Assembly (NCBI GenBank): GCA_013339895.1
Contig: JABACO010000037.1
Coordinates: forward strand, 62,001-126,000
Direction: 5' to 3'
Source: Ephydatia muelleri
Lineage: Eukaryota > Porifera > Demospongiae > Spongillida > Spongillidae
Length of the DNA stretch: 64,000 nucleotides
Positions 31,859 to 42,999 of this stretch are shown here, in pieces (positions within the stretch are counted from its first letter, which is position 1; every line of letters starts with the position of its first letter). The translations under genes and the position numbers were made by a program. The notes under the pieces were generated by a model that saw nothing but the letters and a program-made list of their open reading frames with translations, did no database searches and was not told the DNA's origin.

Positions 31859-31873
31859 CCACTTCTGACACCA
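31859..31873 (-). other. Primer-binding site, tRNA-Leu type
   Basis: On the minus strand TGGTGTCAGAAGTGG directly follows the 5' LTR. It is complementary to the 3' end of animal leucine tRNAs ending CCACTTCTGACA plus CCA (recalled, not searched). Confidence 0.8.
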
Positions 31874-32023
31874 TGTAATGTAACGTGAGAGCGCCCGAGA
31901 TAACTATGTCAAAACCTGATTTTAGTTGGATTCACTTGGCCTAGCCAAATCACACGCAATCACAAAAAAGCACAATCACTCTCACGTGAGACTACTCTCA
32001 CGTGCCTTAACTATTATATTACA
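31874..32023 (-). repeat. 5' LTR of Ty3/gypsy element (150 bp)
   Basis: This is the upstream LTR in the reading direction of the element, followed by CGCCT at 32024-32028. It should hold the promoter. No clear TATA box can be picked out. Confidence 0.95.
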
Positions 32024-32110
32024 CGCCTCTCGCCCAAATATCAAAGAAAAGGTCGTACAACCAGTAGATTCCTGCCCGGTAAGCCACCATCACCAGTCAC
32101 GTTCGTTCTC
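32024..32110 (-). pseudogene. Older gypsy-like integrase, 5' part (split by the LTR element)
   Basis: On the minus strand the reading is ESTGCTTFSLIFGREA up to the insertion point and continues as RLPADAMF beyond the LTR element. This is the conserved STGYTPF...FGREARLP region of gypsy-class integrases. Upstream, RDW and WWLTGQ fragments with a stop show decay. Confidence 0.75.
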
Positions 32111-32182
32111 CGAAGCAGCCATACTAAGGAGGTTTAATCACGTGCGCTCCACAAAACCATATCCATTCGATTGGGGGTGGTA

Positions 32183-32500
32183 TAGCCTCGTCCCCAGGCC
32201 GTCAATTTAAAAAAAGAGCTATTGCCATTATGTTAGTGCGCATGCGCTGGCCATTACGTCGTAATCGTATACTTAGCTTGTAAACCTTTCCGTAAGCTAA
32301 AAAACAAATCGACTTCCCGTAACCTGTAGAAAACCAAGGGAACACATCTCGACCGTTGTACAAATGAAACAGTGCAAAAGGTTTACAAGCTAAGTACACG
32401 ATTACGTGTTTTTCACGTAATGGCCAGCGCATGCGCACTAACATAGTGGCAATAGCTACCAGGTTCCTAAGCTTAAATTGACGGCCTTGGGACGAGGCTA
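32183..32500. mobile_element. MITE, 318 bp
   Basis: The left end is tagcctcgtccccaggccgt, and the right end complements it with one or two changes through caatttaa. Subterminal stretches (gtgcgcatgcgctggccatta / taatggccagcgcatgcgcac) also pair, so almost the whole element can fold. A TA duplication is possible. Confidence 0.85.
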
Positions 32501-32716
32501 GGGGTGGTAGGGAGCGGTTCTCGTCTAGTCTCGGCCCCAGACCCAACGTTACGCAGCAGCGGATGGATTACATCACCGCTACGCGACGTAGGGTCTGGGA
32601 AAATGCTTCACCAAAGTCGTTCCGAGTTGGCCTAAATGTTGCGTAACAAATTGTGACGTCAGGAGTGCTAGACTGCGTCACGACGTTTCAAGGTGTCACT
32701 TTAGCGCGTCATTAAA

Positions 32717-34690
32717 ATGAATCGCTGCAAGCTCTGTACGGCCCCCGTTTTGAACTCAAAGGATAGAAGGAGACTAGAGAGCCCCTCGTCTGAATCTTGC
32801 CGTCAAGTATTGATAAGCTTAGCGGTTGAGTCTGGGGCAGAAAAGAACGACGCTTCGCAGGAATACGGATCGGGATACTTGTGCAAGTTGTGTTTTATCA
32901 CCGTCGCAAAGTTTCGTTTGTCACCGTCAAGGGAGGCGTTGAATGCAATAAGCTCCTGAATAGGATCAGTGAAGTAAAACTCCAGAACTGGATGACAACA
33001 AATGCATCTAAACTACTTCAATGTTCATACCTTTCTCGCTAGATTTTGAATTTTATACCATTGTAAATGTTTATTTTCATGCGTTAAGTACAATAGAGCT
33101 CCATTTCTTTCTTGTCATTGAAAGCAGGTACCTTTGGCTAAAAAATGAAAATGGAATTGATGATATGGTGGACATATTGGATACCCTACATCAATATGTA
33201 CCCAAACACACAATCACCCAAACAATTGATGTTCCTACGAGGGGTGGATGCTCAAGAAAGGTTGATATCCAATCTCATCATTTTCACCACATCCTTGTTG
33301 GTGGAGATTATCTGACTGCAGCCTGGATTCAGGGGGGGGGGAAGTCAAAAAGCGCAGCAGAATGGTAAGGAACGCCTATAGAAGGACTCACACCAGTAAT
33401 TGAAGACTGGCATGCAAAGATGTGCTACATGAGTGTAAGTAGAGAGTGGAGAAATGTGTGAATGAAGATCATCAAAGTACACACTTAGTGTTGTTTAGGT
33501 CTAAGTAGACTGCATTGTTTAGCTCTTTGAACACCAAGTGCATATATACATGCACTTTCACACAACCATATAATCATCTGTGTGATGCATGTCAGTATTG
33601 TGTTTATTACAAAGAATTACTTTGAATGCCATGTTGTACAATTTACATACATGCAATTCAGTGACATGCATGTAAACCAGCCATGTAGATGCTGAAGTCA
33701 AACCCATGCAGGTGGGGCACTGCATGGGGTGTACGCACATCTTGTGTGTCCATCATTTCCAGCCTCGCATTTATGATTGTAACAAATCATACTTATTATG
33801 AACTGCAGATGGAGATGGAGATGGAGTGAACTGGAATTTTTAACATGTTGTACTACACTAATGTGAGATACACATTCCTGTTCTGGGAGTAACTAGCATT
33901 AGTGAAGTCATCTGAATAACGCATGCATTCTGTAGAAGAAATTACTGCAGTTGTAAAGTAACCAAACATGTCACATATACTTATAAGGTCACAAGTGCAG
34001 CAAACATTTGCATGCGTGCATCGTGAAGTTGCGATCCACACATGTATTACTTACACTGTCATGTAAAGTTCATAACGGTTGTGTGTATATGCATGCATGC
34101 ATATATGAACTAGCATGGCATCCAAAGAGTTAATGTTGGTGGGAATGCTACCCACAGGTCAGCTAAGCCTCACCTCTAGATAAACATCAAAGGCCTAGCT
34201 AAGCATACTATCCCTCCCAGCATATAGCCACAGACCATAACCACAAAACAGGTTTAGGGGTCTGGTTCCAGGCATGGTATATATATACATGTAAGGTCCC
34301 TCTTGGCTTAGGTAACAATCGCCCAGCGGCAGCTGTTGCCTGCCCGCTCAGTGAGCAAAACAGTGACAGTGAACATGGGCAGTAATCTCTGCATTACCCT
34401 AACAGCTACCAATTATCAGGCATACTTAGTGCAAGGGGAGCATCCCAGGGAAAGCATTAACGTGCTAAATGATCATGATGATGCACTTTTCCAGCTGATT
34501 GATCAGGTGGTCTGGAAGAGGCTCTACAATGTTAAAGAGTATGCAAAGGAGACATTGTCACTTGGTTTGCTATTGCTGGAGTTCAAAGATGCTATTCGGG
34601 AGGGAGATGGCTACAGAGTAGATAGATGCTGGAAACACTTTTTCCTTATTTTTCATTCAACTGGTATCACAGTATTGAATACATTGACTA
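32717..34690 (+). pseudogene. DUF6589-like repetitive gene, decayed
   Basis: Three blocks stand in the expected order. Block 1 (32717-32959) has an N-terminal CxxC...CxxC module (CKLCTAP ... CKLCFIT). Block 2 (33127-33433) has RYLWLKNENGIDDMVDILD, then HILVGGDYLTAA and PVIEDWHAKMCYMS before a gtaagt donor. Block 3 (34330-34680) has YAKETLSLGLLLLEFKDAI and REGDGYRVDRCWKHFFLIFH, then a gt donor. From memory this fits proteins with a DUF6589 domain, a multi-copy family in sponges and cnidarians whose role is unknown and which may be transposon-linked. A stop at 32957 and a frame break in block 2 indicate a pseudogene, though small assembly errors could mimic this. Confidence 0.6.
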
Positions 34691-34851
34691 CATATTCCTT
34701 CTTAACACTACACTTTGTATACATAAAGCATTGTCAAATGTAATTCATTGAGTAAACATAAGTTGCATATGTCAACACACAACAAACTCAGGACATAAAG
34801 TACTCCATATATATGTCAGCAGCAGAGGGTCTTTTGGTGGGGTCAAATTGA

Positions 34852-35121
34852 GTGCAATCTTTGCAGATCTTCTCGTACCATCAGGGATATCTGTTGTGTT
34901 CCATCCACCACATCACCCCCGCACCCCTTCATTCTGGAACAACTCTTATCATCATACAACCAAAAGAATATATGTTGACTGGTGTGGACCTTCAAACATT
35001 TCAGGTGCCTTATAGGCTTACGCCAGCTCCTGAAGACATTGGATGTCTATATTGCCGACATCTGATGGTGGGACCTAGGCAAGGCCCAAGACAATATACA
35101 AATGTGTATTCCTCTGGGTAA
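34852..35121 (+). other. Short open frame of unknown nature
   Basis: This 89-residue frame has a CLYCRHLMVG stretch and a Pro-rich middle. It follows the DUF6589-like block but does not match a domain I know. It may be a further exon or chance. Confidence 0.25.
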
Positions 35122-35439
35122 CCTGCAATAGCCAAAAATTACTTCTTTCAGAAAGTGCAAACAAACAATGAGTACCATAACATTACTTGGTTACATGTAA
35201 CCTCCATGCACAAACCCAGTGAACAGACTTAGTGTCTTTAATTTTTGCTGACATACAATACTTAGAATGTGACACCAGCATGGGGATGCAAACTAACCTT
35301 TACCGCACAAGTGAAGCTATTACATTGCTTTTGCCCTGTGATGCTATTTTTCAAGACTATATAGCACAAACATATGCACTGACAAAATAACTCAACATAC
35401 TCATCCCCCCTCCCCCCAAAGGCATGATTAAAGCAAAAC

Positions 35440-35495
35440 TGAATCACACGCACACATACAAGCTTCACAACACACGCCACACACACAAAATGTGT

Positions 35496-35536
<41 letters not shown>

Positions 35537-35691
35537 TCACAAACTGTCAACAAACTGTCTCATTCACACACACACAAAATGTCTGTCATTCACACCCAAG
35601 CACACTCTAAAACTGTCAACTGTCTCATTCACACACACACACACACACACACATGGTTTGTCATTCACACAGAGCGACACACACTGTTTGT

Positions 35692-35722
<31 letters not shown>

Positions 35723-35725
35723 GCA
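35440..35725. repeat. CA microsatellite, interrupted
   Basis: Several (CA)n runs are separated by tgtcattcacac and aaactgtcaac units, giving a higher-order repeat of about 60-70 bp. Confidence 0.85.
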
Positions 35726-35849
35726 CCTGACAGTGCAGTACATGTACGTGCAAATAGGGAGGATAACTGGCATAGCCTTGTGCTGCCTCATAATGCTTTG
35801 CATTCCGTGGACAAGTTCTAAACAAAAACACAAACTGATCATTACAGGG

Positions 35850-36050
35850 TCAAAACTCCAGTCCTTGAGTAAATTTGCTGAGCCTGAGGTGGATGGGTTC
35901 CTGGACGTGTTGAACACTCCAGATGGTCAGTCTCTCCATTGGGTTCCTGGAGCCTGCTGCTCTTCCCCAGTACAAAAAATAGATACAGGGGTGTTCCTCG
36001 AGTAACATGTCGTCTCGTCTCCATAGAAACAGTTCCAAACAGACTTTTAA
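35850..36050. repeat. Interspersed repeat R, copy 1
   Basis: About 200 bp, including gttgaacactccagatggtcag and ctccatagaaacagttccaaacagac. It is present in reverse at about 53985-54170 with scattered changes. Confidence 0.8.
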
Positions 36051-36540
36051 ATACGTGCTACATGTGTGTGTTTTAAAAACATACGTTCTCTTAGAATTTG
36101 CTACATACATAGGGAGCTTACTACATGTACCCCAGGCAGCCTAACATCAGATTGGGATCACAGTTTATGTATTGTAAGTTGACAATGAAAAATACATTTA
36201 TCTTCAGGGCAATGACACAATGCATGTACTTCAGTTCAATACCATCAGAATAGTTATCCTCATCTTCACCTCATCCTTGCCTAAGTGTTAGTCACCACCA
36301 GTACCACCCTGGTGGACCTACATAGACCTATCCCCTGACCTACGTAGCCTATACTAGTACCCTGGACCTAGATGTAGGTCTACCTAAGTCCTGCAAGAGT
36401 GGGGTTTTGAATTGGAAACACTGGCCAAGCTGACATTCACCAACAATCTATGTAAACTGTGTAAACAAAGGTTATGGCTTCATATATGACCAGTACATGT
36501 AGCCTTCCAAGAATGAGTTCAGTTTTTAAAGCACTATTAT
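36051..36540. other. Intergenic, nothing recognised
   Basis: A Thr/Pro-like run of tacctaxgtag-type words occurs at about 36310-36400. No gene or element end was found. Confidence 0.35.
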
Positions 36541-36544
36541 TGCT

Positions 36545-37440
36545 CACACACACACACACACACACACCCACACACCACGCACAAAAAGATTAGCCCCTCC
36601 TACATTTGCACATGCCATAATTAACCACAATACCACTTAGTTTTTTATCACCAAGGATGTGTGTGTATGAGTGCTTGTGCTTGTGTGTGTGCTTGTGCTT
36701 GTGTGTGTGCTTGTGTGTGTGCTTGTGCTTGCGTGTGTGCTTGTGCGTGTGTGCTTGTGTGTATGTTTGTATGTCACCAAGATCTGTGTGCATATGGAAA
36801 GGAGGAGTAATTTGCTAGATATATGTTTTAGTTGTCCAGAAGTTATAAAAGTCTCATGTGTGTAAATGTATGTGTGTTTATGATAAGCACACACACACAA
36901 GGATTAACCCCTCCTTTCCATATGCACACAGATCTTGGTGATAGGTTTACACACACACACACACACACACACACCATCGCCACCACACACAAGCCCACAC
37001 ACACCACACCACACACACACACACACACAAACACACAAGGATTAGCCCTTCCTACATTTGCACATGCCATAATTAACCACAATACCGCTTAGTTTTATCA
37101 CCAAGGATGTGTGTGTATGTGCGTGCCGCTTGTGCTTGTGTGTGTGTGCTTGTGTGTGTGTGCTTGTGCTTGTGTGTATGTGCTTGTGCTTGTGTGTGTA
37201 TGCTTGTGTGTATGTGTGTATATCACCAAGATCTGTGTGCATATGGAAAGGAAGCTAGATGTATGTTTTAGTTGTCCAGAAGTTATAGAAGTCTCATGTG
37301 TGTAAATGTATGTGTGTTTGTGATAAGCACACACACAAGGATTAACCCCTCCTTTCCTTATGCACACAGATCTTGGTGATAGGTCTACCATGGCCACACA
37401 CACAAGCACACACACACACACAACACACACACACACACAC

Positions 37441-37479
<39 letters not shown>

Positions 37480-37665
37480 ATTAGCCCCTCCTACATTTGC
37501 ACATGCCATAATTAACCACAATACCACTTACTTTTTACCACTAAGGATGTGTGTATCTGTGTGCTTGTGCTTGTGTGAGTGTGCTTGTGTGTATGTGTGC
37601 ATGTATATCACCAAGATCTGTGTGCATATGGAAAGGAGGGATAATTTGCTAGATATATGTTTTGT
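36545..37665. repeat. Tandem array of about 450-bp units with internal inverted repeats and CA/TG blocks
   Basis: The block ggattagccc...cacatgccataattaacc starts at about 36588, 37039 and 37480. The block caccaagatctgtgtgcata occurs at about 36776, 37226 and 37611. Its reverse complement lies at about 36910 and 37350. Every unit is a foldback flanked by TG and CA arrays. A diverged inverted piece of the same family lies at about 52270-52460. Confidence 0.9.
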
Positions 37666-37831
37666 GCGTATAATTTTCTTCAGTATACAATACGGTCAAA
37701 ATTACAACCCCGATCGGTACAGGGCCGAAGTCTATACCAGTACTGGTACAGGACAATCAGGCTGGTACGGGTTATGCAGGACTGGTTCCGAACTGACGGG
37801 AATTGTTCGTGTAGATCCACTTGCTATTAAC

Positions 37832-38510
37832 ATGGCTGAAAAGAGTGCACAAGAGAAGCTGCTTTACCGAGATGTGTTGAAGTATTTGACGGAGAGGTCA
37901 TACAGAGCGGAAGCTGAAAAGCAATGGAAGAGGATGATTCGAAGGAAAGCGAAGGATTTCACAGTCAACGATGGTCAGTTGTATCTTAAAGGAACTTGAA
38001 GAATGGCCAGGAAGATAGACGTTGGGTTTTCGATAAGGAAGATCAAAAAAGTGTGATGGAGGCTTGCCACGATGAAAAACTAGGTAATCGGCCATTCCGC
38101 ACACGCATATCGGTATAGCCACCTAAGCCACGTATTCTAATTTTCTTTTATCAAGGCGGTGGACAGTTTGGTAGGGACAAAACGTTACAGAAGATCTGCT
38201 CCCGGTTCTACTGGCAGGACATGACGAACGGACGTGAAAGAACATGTAAGAACGTTTGACACTTGCCAACGAACAAACAAGAAATTAATCAAGGCTTCAG
38301 CTGAGCTACATCCAATTCCGGTGAGAGCTCAAGTATGGTACCAAGTTAGTATCGCTATTGTAGGACCTGACACGCAACAAAAACAGGTAGGCATAATGTA
38401 CGCTTGATGTCTTTCTTGGCTCCCTATAGGTATCTAGTATTAAACGTGTACCGACTATTTTTCTAAATGGTCAGAAGCTCAAGCACTTCCGTCAAAATGT
38501 GTGGCAAAGT
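37832..38510 (+). pseudogene. Integrase N-terminal and catalytic part of the Ginger1-like relic
   Basis: It starts MAEKSAQEKLLYRDVLKYL and stops at 37999; the sequence continues in another frame with WVFDKEDQKSVMEACHDEKL. A GT-AG intron, 38084-38155, joins cleanly to GGGQFGRDKTLQKICSRFYW. Gln stands where the second zinc His is expected. The first catalytic position reads SIAIVGP, with Ala in place of Asp. A second likely intron is 38387-38429. Then TDYFSKWSEAQALPSKCVAKF leads into the MITE at 38518. Confidence 0.75.
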
Positions 38511-38517
38511 TTGGCTT

Positions 38518-38640
38518 GTCTCGTACCCAGACCCACCATGACGTAAGCGTTTATCGCTTACAGAATAAACACTACGACAGGTGTAATGTTTATACTGTAA
38601 GCGATAAACGCTTACGTCATGGTGGGTCTGGGTACGAGAC
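38518..38640. mobile_element. Hairpin MITE, 123 bp
   Basis: It is a near-complete palindrome with 46 perfect terminal bases beginning gtctcgtacccagaccca. Flanks on both sides read gtttggct, a possible 8-bp target duplication with a few extra bases at the right end. It interrupts the Ginger1-like relic. Confidence 0.9.
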
Positions 38641-38719
38641 TAAGGTTTGGCTGAGAAGCAGTTCTACCTCTCCAACTAAGAATGCAGAGTGCAAAGATAG
38701 AAGTGATTTGTTTTTTCTA

Positions 38720-39060
38720 TGACTGGCATCGAAAGTAAAGCTCAAGAATATGCGGCAAATCTGGAAGAGGTGAGAACTGAAGTATTTACAGAAGTGACAT
38801 CCAACATTCAAACTAAACAGAAGCAGTATTATGACCGCAAGCATGCACGAACAGAACTTCAGCTGGGAGATCACGTCCTTTAAGAAACATGAGAAACCTT
38901 GCTCGTTAAGGAGAAAAATTGGACAAGAAATGGTCAGGCCCTTATGCTATAGATGAATTATGTGATAAGGGGTTATATAGACTAAAGAATGAGAGTGGAA
39001 AGATACTAAAAAAGAAGTACAACTCAGCCCAGCTAAAAATATATCAACAAAGGCAAGAAC
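38720..39060 (+). pseudogene. Integrase C-terminal part with GPY/F module
   Basis: The conceptual reading has EYAANLEEVRTEVFTEV, then QKQYYDRKHARTELQLGDHVL, a stop at 38881, then KKWSGPYAIDELCDKGLYRL and KKKYNSAQLKIY. SGPY is the GPY/F hallmark of gypsy and Ginger integrases. Confidence 0.75.
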
Positions 39061-39408
39061 ATCCTGCTGCTGGTAGTGACGAGAATGCATGCATATAGGG
39101 ACAGGGTGGAACTGATTTCCAAACTGAAAGAGGAAAGGAATCATCTGCTCATGAAATACATTTGCTGTATTCACCAAGCTTGCTTCAACTGTGGTGAACA
39201 GGAGCTGATTAGCTTGCATATGAAGCAGCAGAAGATGAAGGATTTGATGTAAGTGATACATGCACACATTTTAATACATAATTGCTGATTACTGTTTTTA
39301 ACATTAAATTAGCCAACTGCATTCAATCTGGAAGTTTATGAGTATGCTCTATGCTGCATCAGTTCAATAGCTTTGACAGCATATAAATCAAGATTAAGTA
39401 TATGCTTT

Positions 39409-39506
39409 CTAACACTACACCTGTCGTAGTGTTTATTCTGTAAGCGATAAATGCTTACGTCATGGTGGGTCTGGGTACGAGACAAGCCAAACTTTGCCAC
39501 ACCTCT
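39409..39506. repeat. Half copy of the hairpin MITE with its flank, inverted
   Basis: It carries one arm of the 38518 MITE followed by aagccaaactttgccacac. That is the reverse complement of the host sequence to the left of the MITE, so a segment was duplicated in inverted orientation rather than inserted anew. Confidence 0.8.
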
Positions 39507-39821
39507 CCTCTATATGTCCGATGATTCATCCAAGATCTTTACTTTGGTACAATTTTAATGTTACAAACATTCAATTAGTAAATATGATAAAACATACTTG
39601 CTAATATCTTCAACAAACATTGATACCTTCTGCCAATGGATTTTGGATTCAAGCAAGTTGTGCACAAAGAAAGGTGTAGCCCTTGATAACCTCACCATAA
39701 CAAGTAAGCTGAAATTCATTTCATATGAGTTTGTGTACTTTACTTATTTTTTAAGTACATCTCTTGCTTTGACCAAAGTCAGCCTCAAACTAATGGAATA
39801 ACTACAGTCTTTGAGAATAAT

Positions 39822-40440
39822 ATGGGTGCCAATGGGAACAGCCATTCTCAAGAAGGGGAGAAAATGAAAATGAAAATTACCAGGGTCAGACACCGTGTAT
39901 CAAAGAAAAGTAACCGCTGGTTGGAAGTAGGAAATGTGGTACGATCTGAGGAACATAAATGCATTATTGAGTCTACCGCACAGTGGTTGGATGATATTAT
40001 AATTAATGCTTCTCAATACATTCTTCACAGTCAGTATGGTGGTATATGTGGACTACAAGCAACAACAATGGGATACCACTTAACATTTGACATCATGAGA
40101 TAGGACTTTGTACAAATTCTTCATAATGGAGAAGACCTTTGGTTTACAATCTCAACCCTTGGTTTGCCATCAGGTCATGTAAACATCTATGACAGTCTGT
40201 ATCAGACTTGTACTGACCATGTCATAGATCAAATTTGCTCCATTATCTTCACCCCTAACAATGCAGTCCACCTCCACTTTATTGATGTTGACAAACAGAC
40301 CAACAGTTCAGACTGTGGCCTGTATGCCATTGCTTATGCTACTGGGTTATGCTGTGGTGCAGATATATATGTTCCAGAAAATATGACATGGTGGTCATGC
40401 GGCAGCATCTATTGAAATCCTTGGAAAGTGGAAGAATGAC
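39822..40440 (+). pseudogene. Ulp1-type cysteine protease (C48), catalytically dead
   Basis: The signature blocks are QWLDDIIINASQYIL, GICGLQAT, DFVQILHNGEDLWFTIS, VNIYDSL and KQTNSSDCGLYAIAYAT. The catalytic Cys (SSDCG) and the Asp (YDSL) remain. The His that normally precedes Trp is Leu (DLW). A stop at 40101 splits the domain. Ulp1 proteases cleave SUMO-like modifiers; in Ginger1 elements this domain is fused behind the integrase. Confidence 0.75.
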
Positions 40441-42545
40441 TGAATTTCCCAGCATGGCCAGCAATTGCGGACATGAATTATTTGAATTCCGTAATACGCG
40501 TAATAAAATTATTGTACATGGAGTCTATGGGTAATTTCTATCAATCGCGCACAGTTTAGTACCAAAGACTTGTAGTAAAGTTTATAAACCTAAGTATGAT
40601 ACAGGGACTAATAACACATTGTTTGTATATCTTCTGTTCTGTAAAAAGTTGCCCCCATCAATTTCAAAACGGGGTTTTGTTTTACTGCATACATTTAATG
40701 GCTGGCATACTTTTGACCACTATTTTTCCTTTCCTATTTTACCGCGTGGACGATCTATTGAAGATTATAAAGTGGATTCTGAAGCCAAAGTCATTTGCAT
40801 ATTTATATGTGCAAGTAGCATATCTACCCCATGTGCACGTCTATTTCTAGATTCAAGTATGTGAATTCTTAGTACCCCGTTCAAGCCATAAAATTATTAA
40901 TAATGAATTAAACGTCATAACGTTGCCCAAGCACTCCTCAAAGCATTGCTTCTTGTACGATACTATAACTATGCCACTACCCGGCCAACTCTCAGACATG
41001 GCAGCATACATGCACGACTCCGGTCGTGTGTGTCCATGGAGTATGTTGGAACGATGTTTCCTAGCTTGGTACGTTTTGTTACGATAAGCTATATTTGCTA
41101 TGAGTTAACACTCAGCAACAGCCATCACCAAACAGCGAGACTAGGTTTTTTTTTGACAGTATTTTACGCAAAGTATAGGTTATACGTTATAACTGAAAGC
41201 TATATGCAGCCTTCTCTGTGATCACGCGTGCGTAGGATTTTGATCGAAACACGAAGTGTGCAAGCAACTTCCCACCGCATGTACGATCCATATGAATAGG
41301 GAAGCCCTAGCTGCTAGAACGCCACAGTGCACCGCACGCATCAACGCATAATTCCCACAAACGCGAAATACAAGGCAACTCTTGCGCGATCGCGTGTCAT
41401 AGGTTGTGCCTTCAAAGTTGTACCACAATATCTCAGCGAAGAGTCTGAGACACGCTTGTTTATATGTGCCGATTGCGAGTCGACGGTGCATGGTTTCCTT
41501 CTCAGCACATACAACTCACTGCCCGGTGGTGGAGTCACCAAGATTACTGATATTATATATTTATGGTACAGCACGCCACCATTAATTCGTTGCTGATGCC
41601 TTAATTGAGCTGGAGTACCGACTCGAAATAGAGATGGTTATTCCGTATTACTACCAGTTCTTACTTCGGCGGGTGAGTATTATTGTTAATCCGACCTCTG
41701 TTGTTAGTACCTAAACCCTGCCAGGGGCCGTACCCTAGCTATGCCATTGCTATTACAAGTCGAGACAACCAAAATCATCGGACAATGGAAAGGAGGGATT
41801 ACGACGTAACCAAGGAAACCCATAATATGGCTCGTTCCATTGTGTCTCCCTATACTAGGCAGTACTCGGGATCTGACTACTCTGATACAAGTAATTAATT
41901 AAACATGCAAGCTAGAGAGATACCGGTACCGTTCACTATTATACATGCATGGATAATCCTTTTGTCTTACACGTAGTTTAATACTCCATTCAGTACGCAT
42001 TGATTCACACCGGATATATTACATGTACATTAAGATTCTTCGATTAGAACGCTACTTATATTCGTGTGCTAGCATAGTTCATTGGCCATTCAATTTAAAG
42101 TGTCTTTTCAAATTTGCAACGAATGGAGTCATCGGATCACCATGCGGAACCAGTTCTCGAGAAGCGCTTCAAAAGAAGAAGAATAATGGAAGTCTGACAC
42201 AAATACTTCATGTCATGAGTGAACATCCTTAACTGGTGAAAGTAAAAGGAAATTTGGTACAAATACACTTGACATTAGTAACATTCATCATACATGTACA
42301 TTATGTATACCAGCTGCTTCCTTCATAGATGAAAGACATTCCTCTGCCTAGTGCCCTGCGCACAGCAGTAGTGAAGTTATGGGAGGTACTATGTACAGTG
42401 AGTCAAATCACTTGTCAACAAATGACTTCTTTTCGTTGTTGGCATACGGAATCCTAAGGATTTTGAAGATTTATGCAGCATACTAATCACCACCCATGCA
42501 TGCAGAAAGCTTCAAATCAATTCCACCAAAAGGTAAGTTTAGCTA
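40441..42545. other. Unexplained stretch between protease and PHD blocks
   Basis: Several frames of 60-90 codons exist (40596-40850, 41327-41596, 41683-41898), but none shows a domain. It may be intron, inserted repeat or decayed linker. Confidence 0.35.
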
Positions 42546-42928
42546 GTGTGCAAATATAGTAAGGATGAAATGCTACTCTATTCTGTCTTTACAGGCCAAA
42601 CAATGGGTTCAACTCTTCTTAAGCATCAAAAAAGAGGGTCACCAAAAGAAATATGTAACTCCTTACATGCATGCAATGGTATACCATGTCCCAAACATTA
42701 TACGCCAATACCGGTTCAGATAGAGAAAACAGTCATACACATGTATTGTGGGCAATAAGATGATTAAAGTGAGGTGCTACTGCCGATTGTCAGATTCTGG
42801 AGTAATGATCTAATGCAGTTCTTGCAAAGAATGGTTTCACAAGAAATGTGGCTCCTCTATACCCCGAATGTCCTGGAGTGACTTAAAATGCAGTTGGTAC
42901 TGTAAAAACTGCCAGTCTGTAGCATAAA
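42546..42928 (+). pseudogene. PHD-finger end of the Ginger1-like relic
   Basis: A frame from 42546 ends at 42758. From 42760 the reading is IKVRCYCRLSDSGVMI, a stop, then CSSCKEWFHKKCG and WSDLKCSWYCKNCQ. The Cys/His spacing C-x-C ... C-x2-C ... H-x3-C ... C-x2-C is that of a PHD finger with one premature stop. Confidence 0.7.
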
Positions 42929-42999
42929 TCAACTGATCATAAACAGTTCACAGACTCATCAGCATATTCTATGCATGCATTTCTGTGTATCAATGGGTA

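Larger units (their letters stand above)
27677..32023 (-). mobile_element. Ty3/gypsy-type LTR retrotransposon, complete structure, broken frames
   Basis: The element is 4347 bp with two 150-bp LTRs, a 5-bp target duplication (CGCCT), a primer-binding site and gag-pol in two open frames. The order gag, protease, reverse transcriptase, RNase H, integrase is the Ty3/gypsy order; no envelope frame is seen. The identical-looking LTRs suggest recent insertion, yet pol is interrupted twice: by a 7-T run (+ strand 29427-29433) near the RNase H end and again near 29200-29240. It sits inside an older integrase relic. Confidence 0.95.
37832..42928 (+). pseudogene. Ginger1-like gene: integrase, GPY/F, Ulp1 protease and PHD finger, decayed
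   Basis: The pieces lie in one direction and in family order: integrase N-part (37832-38510), integrase C-part with GPY/F (38720-39060), Ulp1-type cysteine protease (39940-40440) and PHD finger (42760-42925). Ginger1 DNA transposons are known to join a gypsy-like integrase with GPY/F to a Ulp1 or OTU protease. KRBA2-like animal proteins share the integrase. Stops, frame changes, a MITE insertion and lost catalytic residues show it is dead. About 2 kb between protease and PHD finger is unexplained. Confidence 0.7.

Noticed and set aside
27672-32028. Possibility that the LTR element is an endogenous retrovirus with an envelope gene
   Set aside because: The pol frame runs to the 3' LTR and no further frame exists between integrase and the LTR, so it is treated as an LTR retrotransposon.
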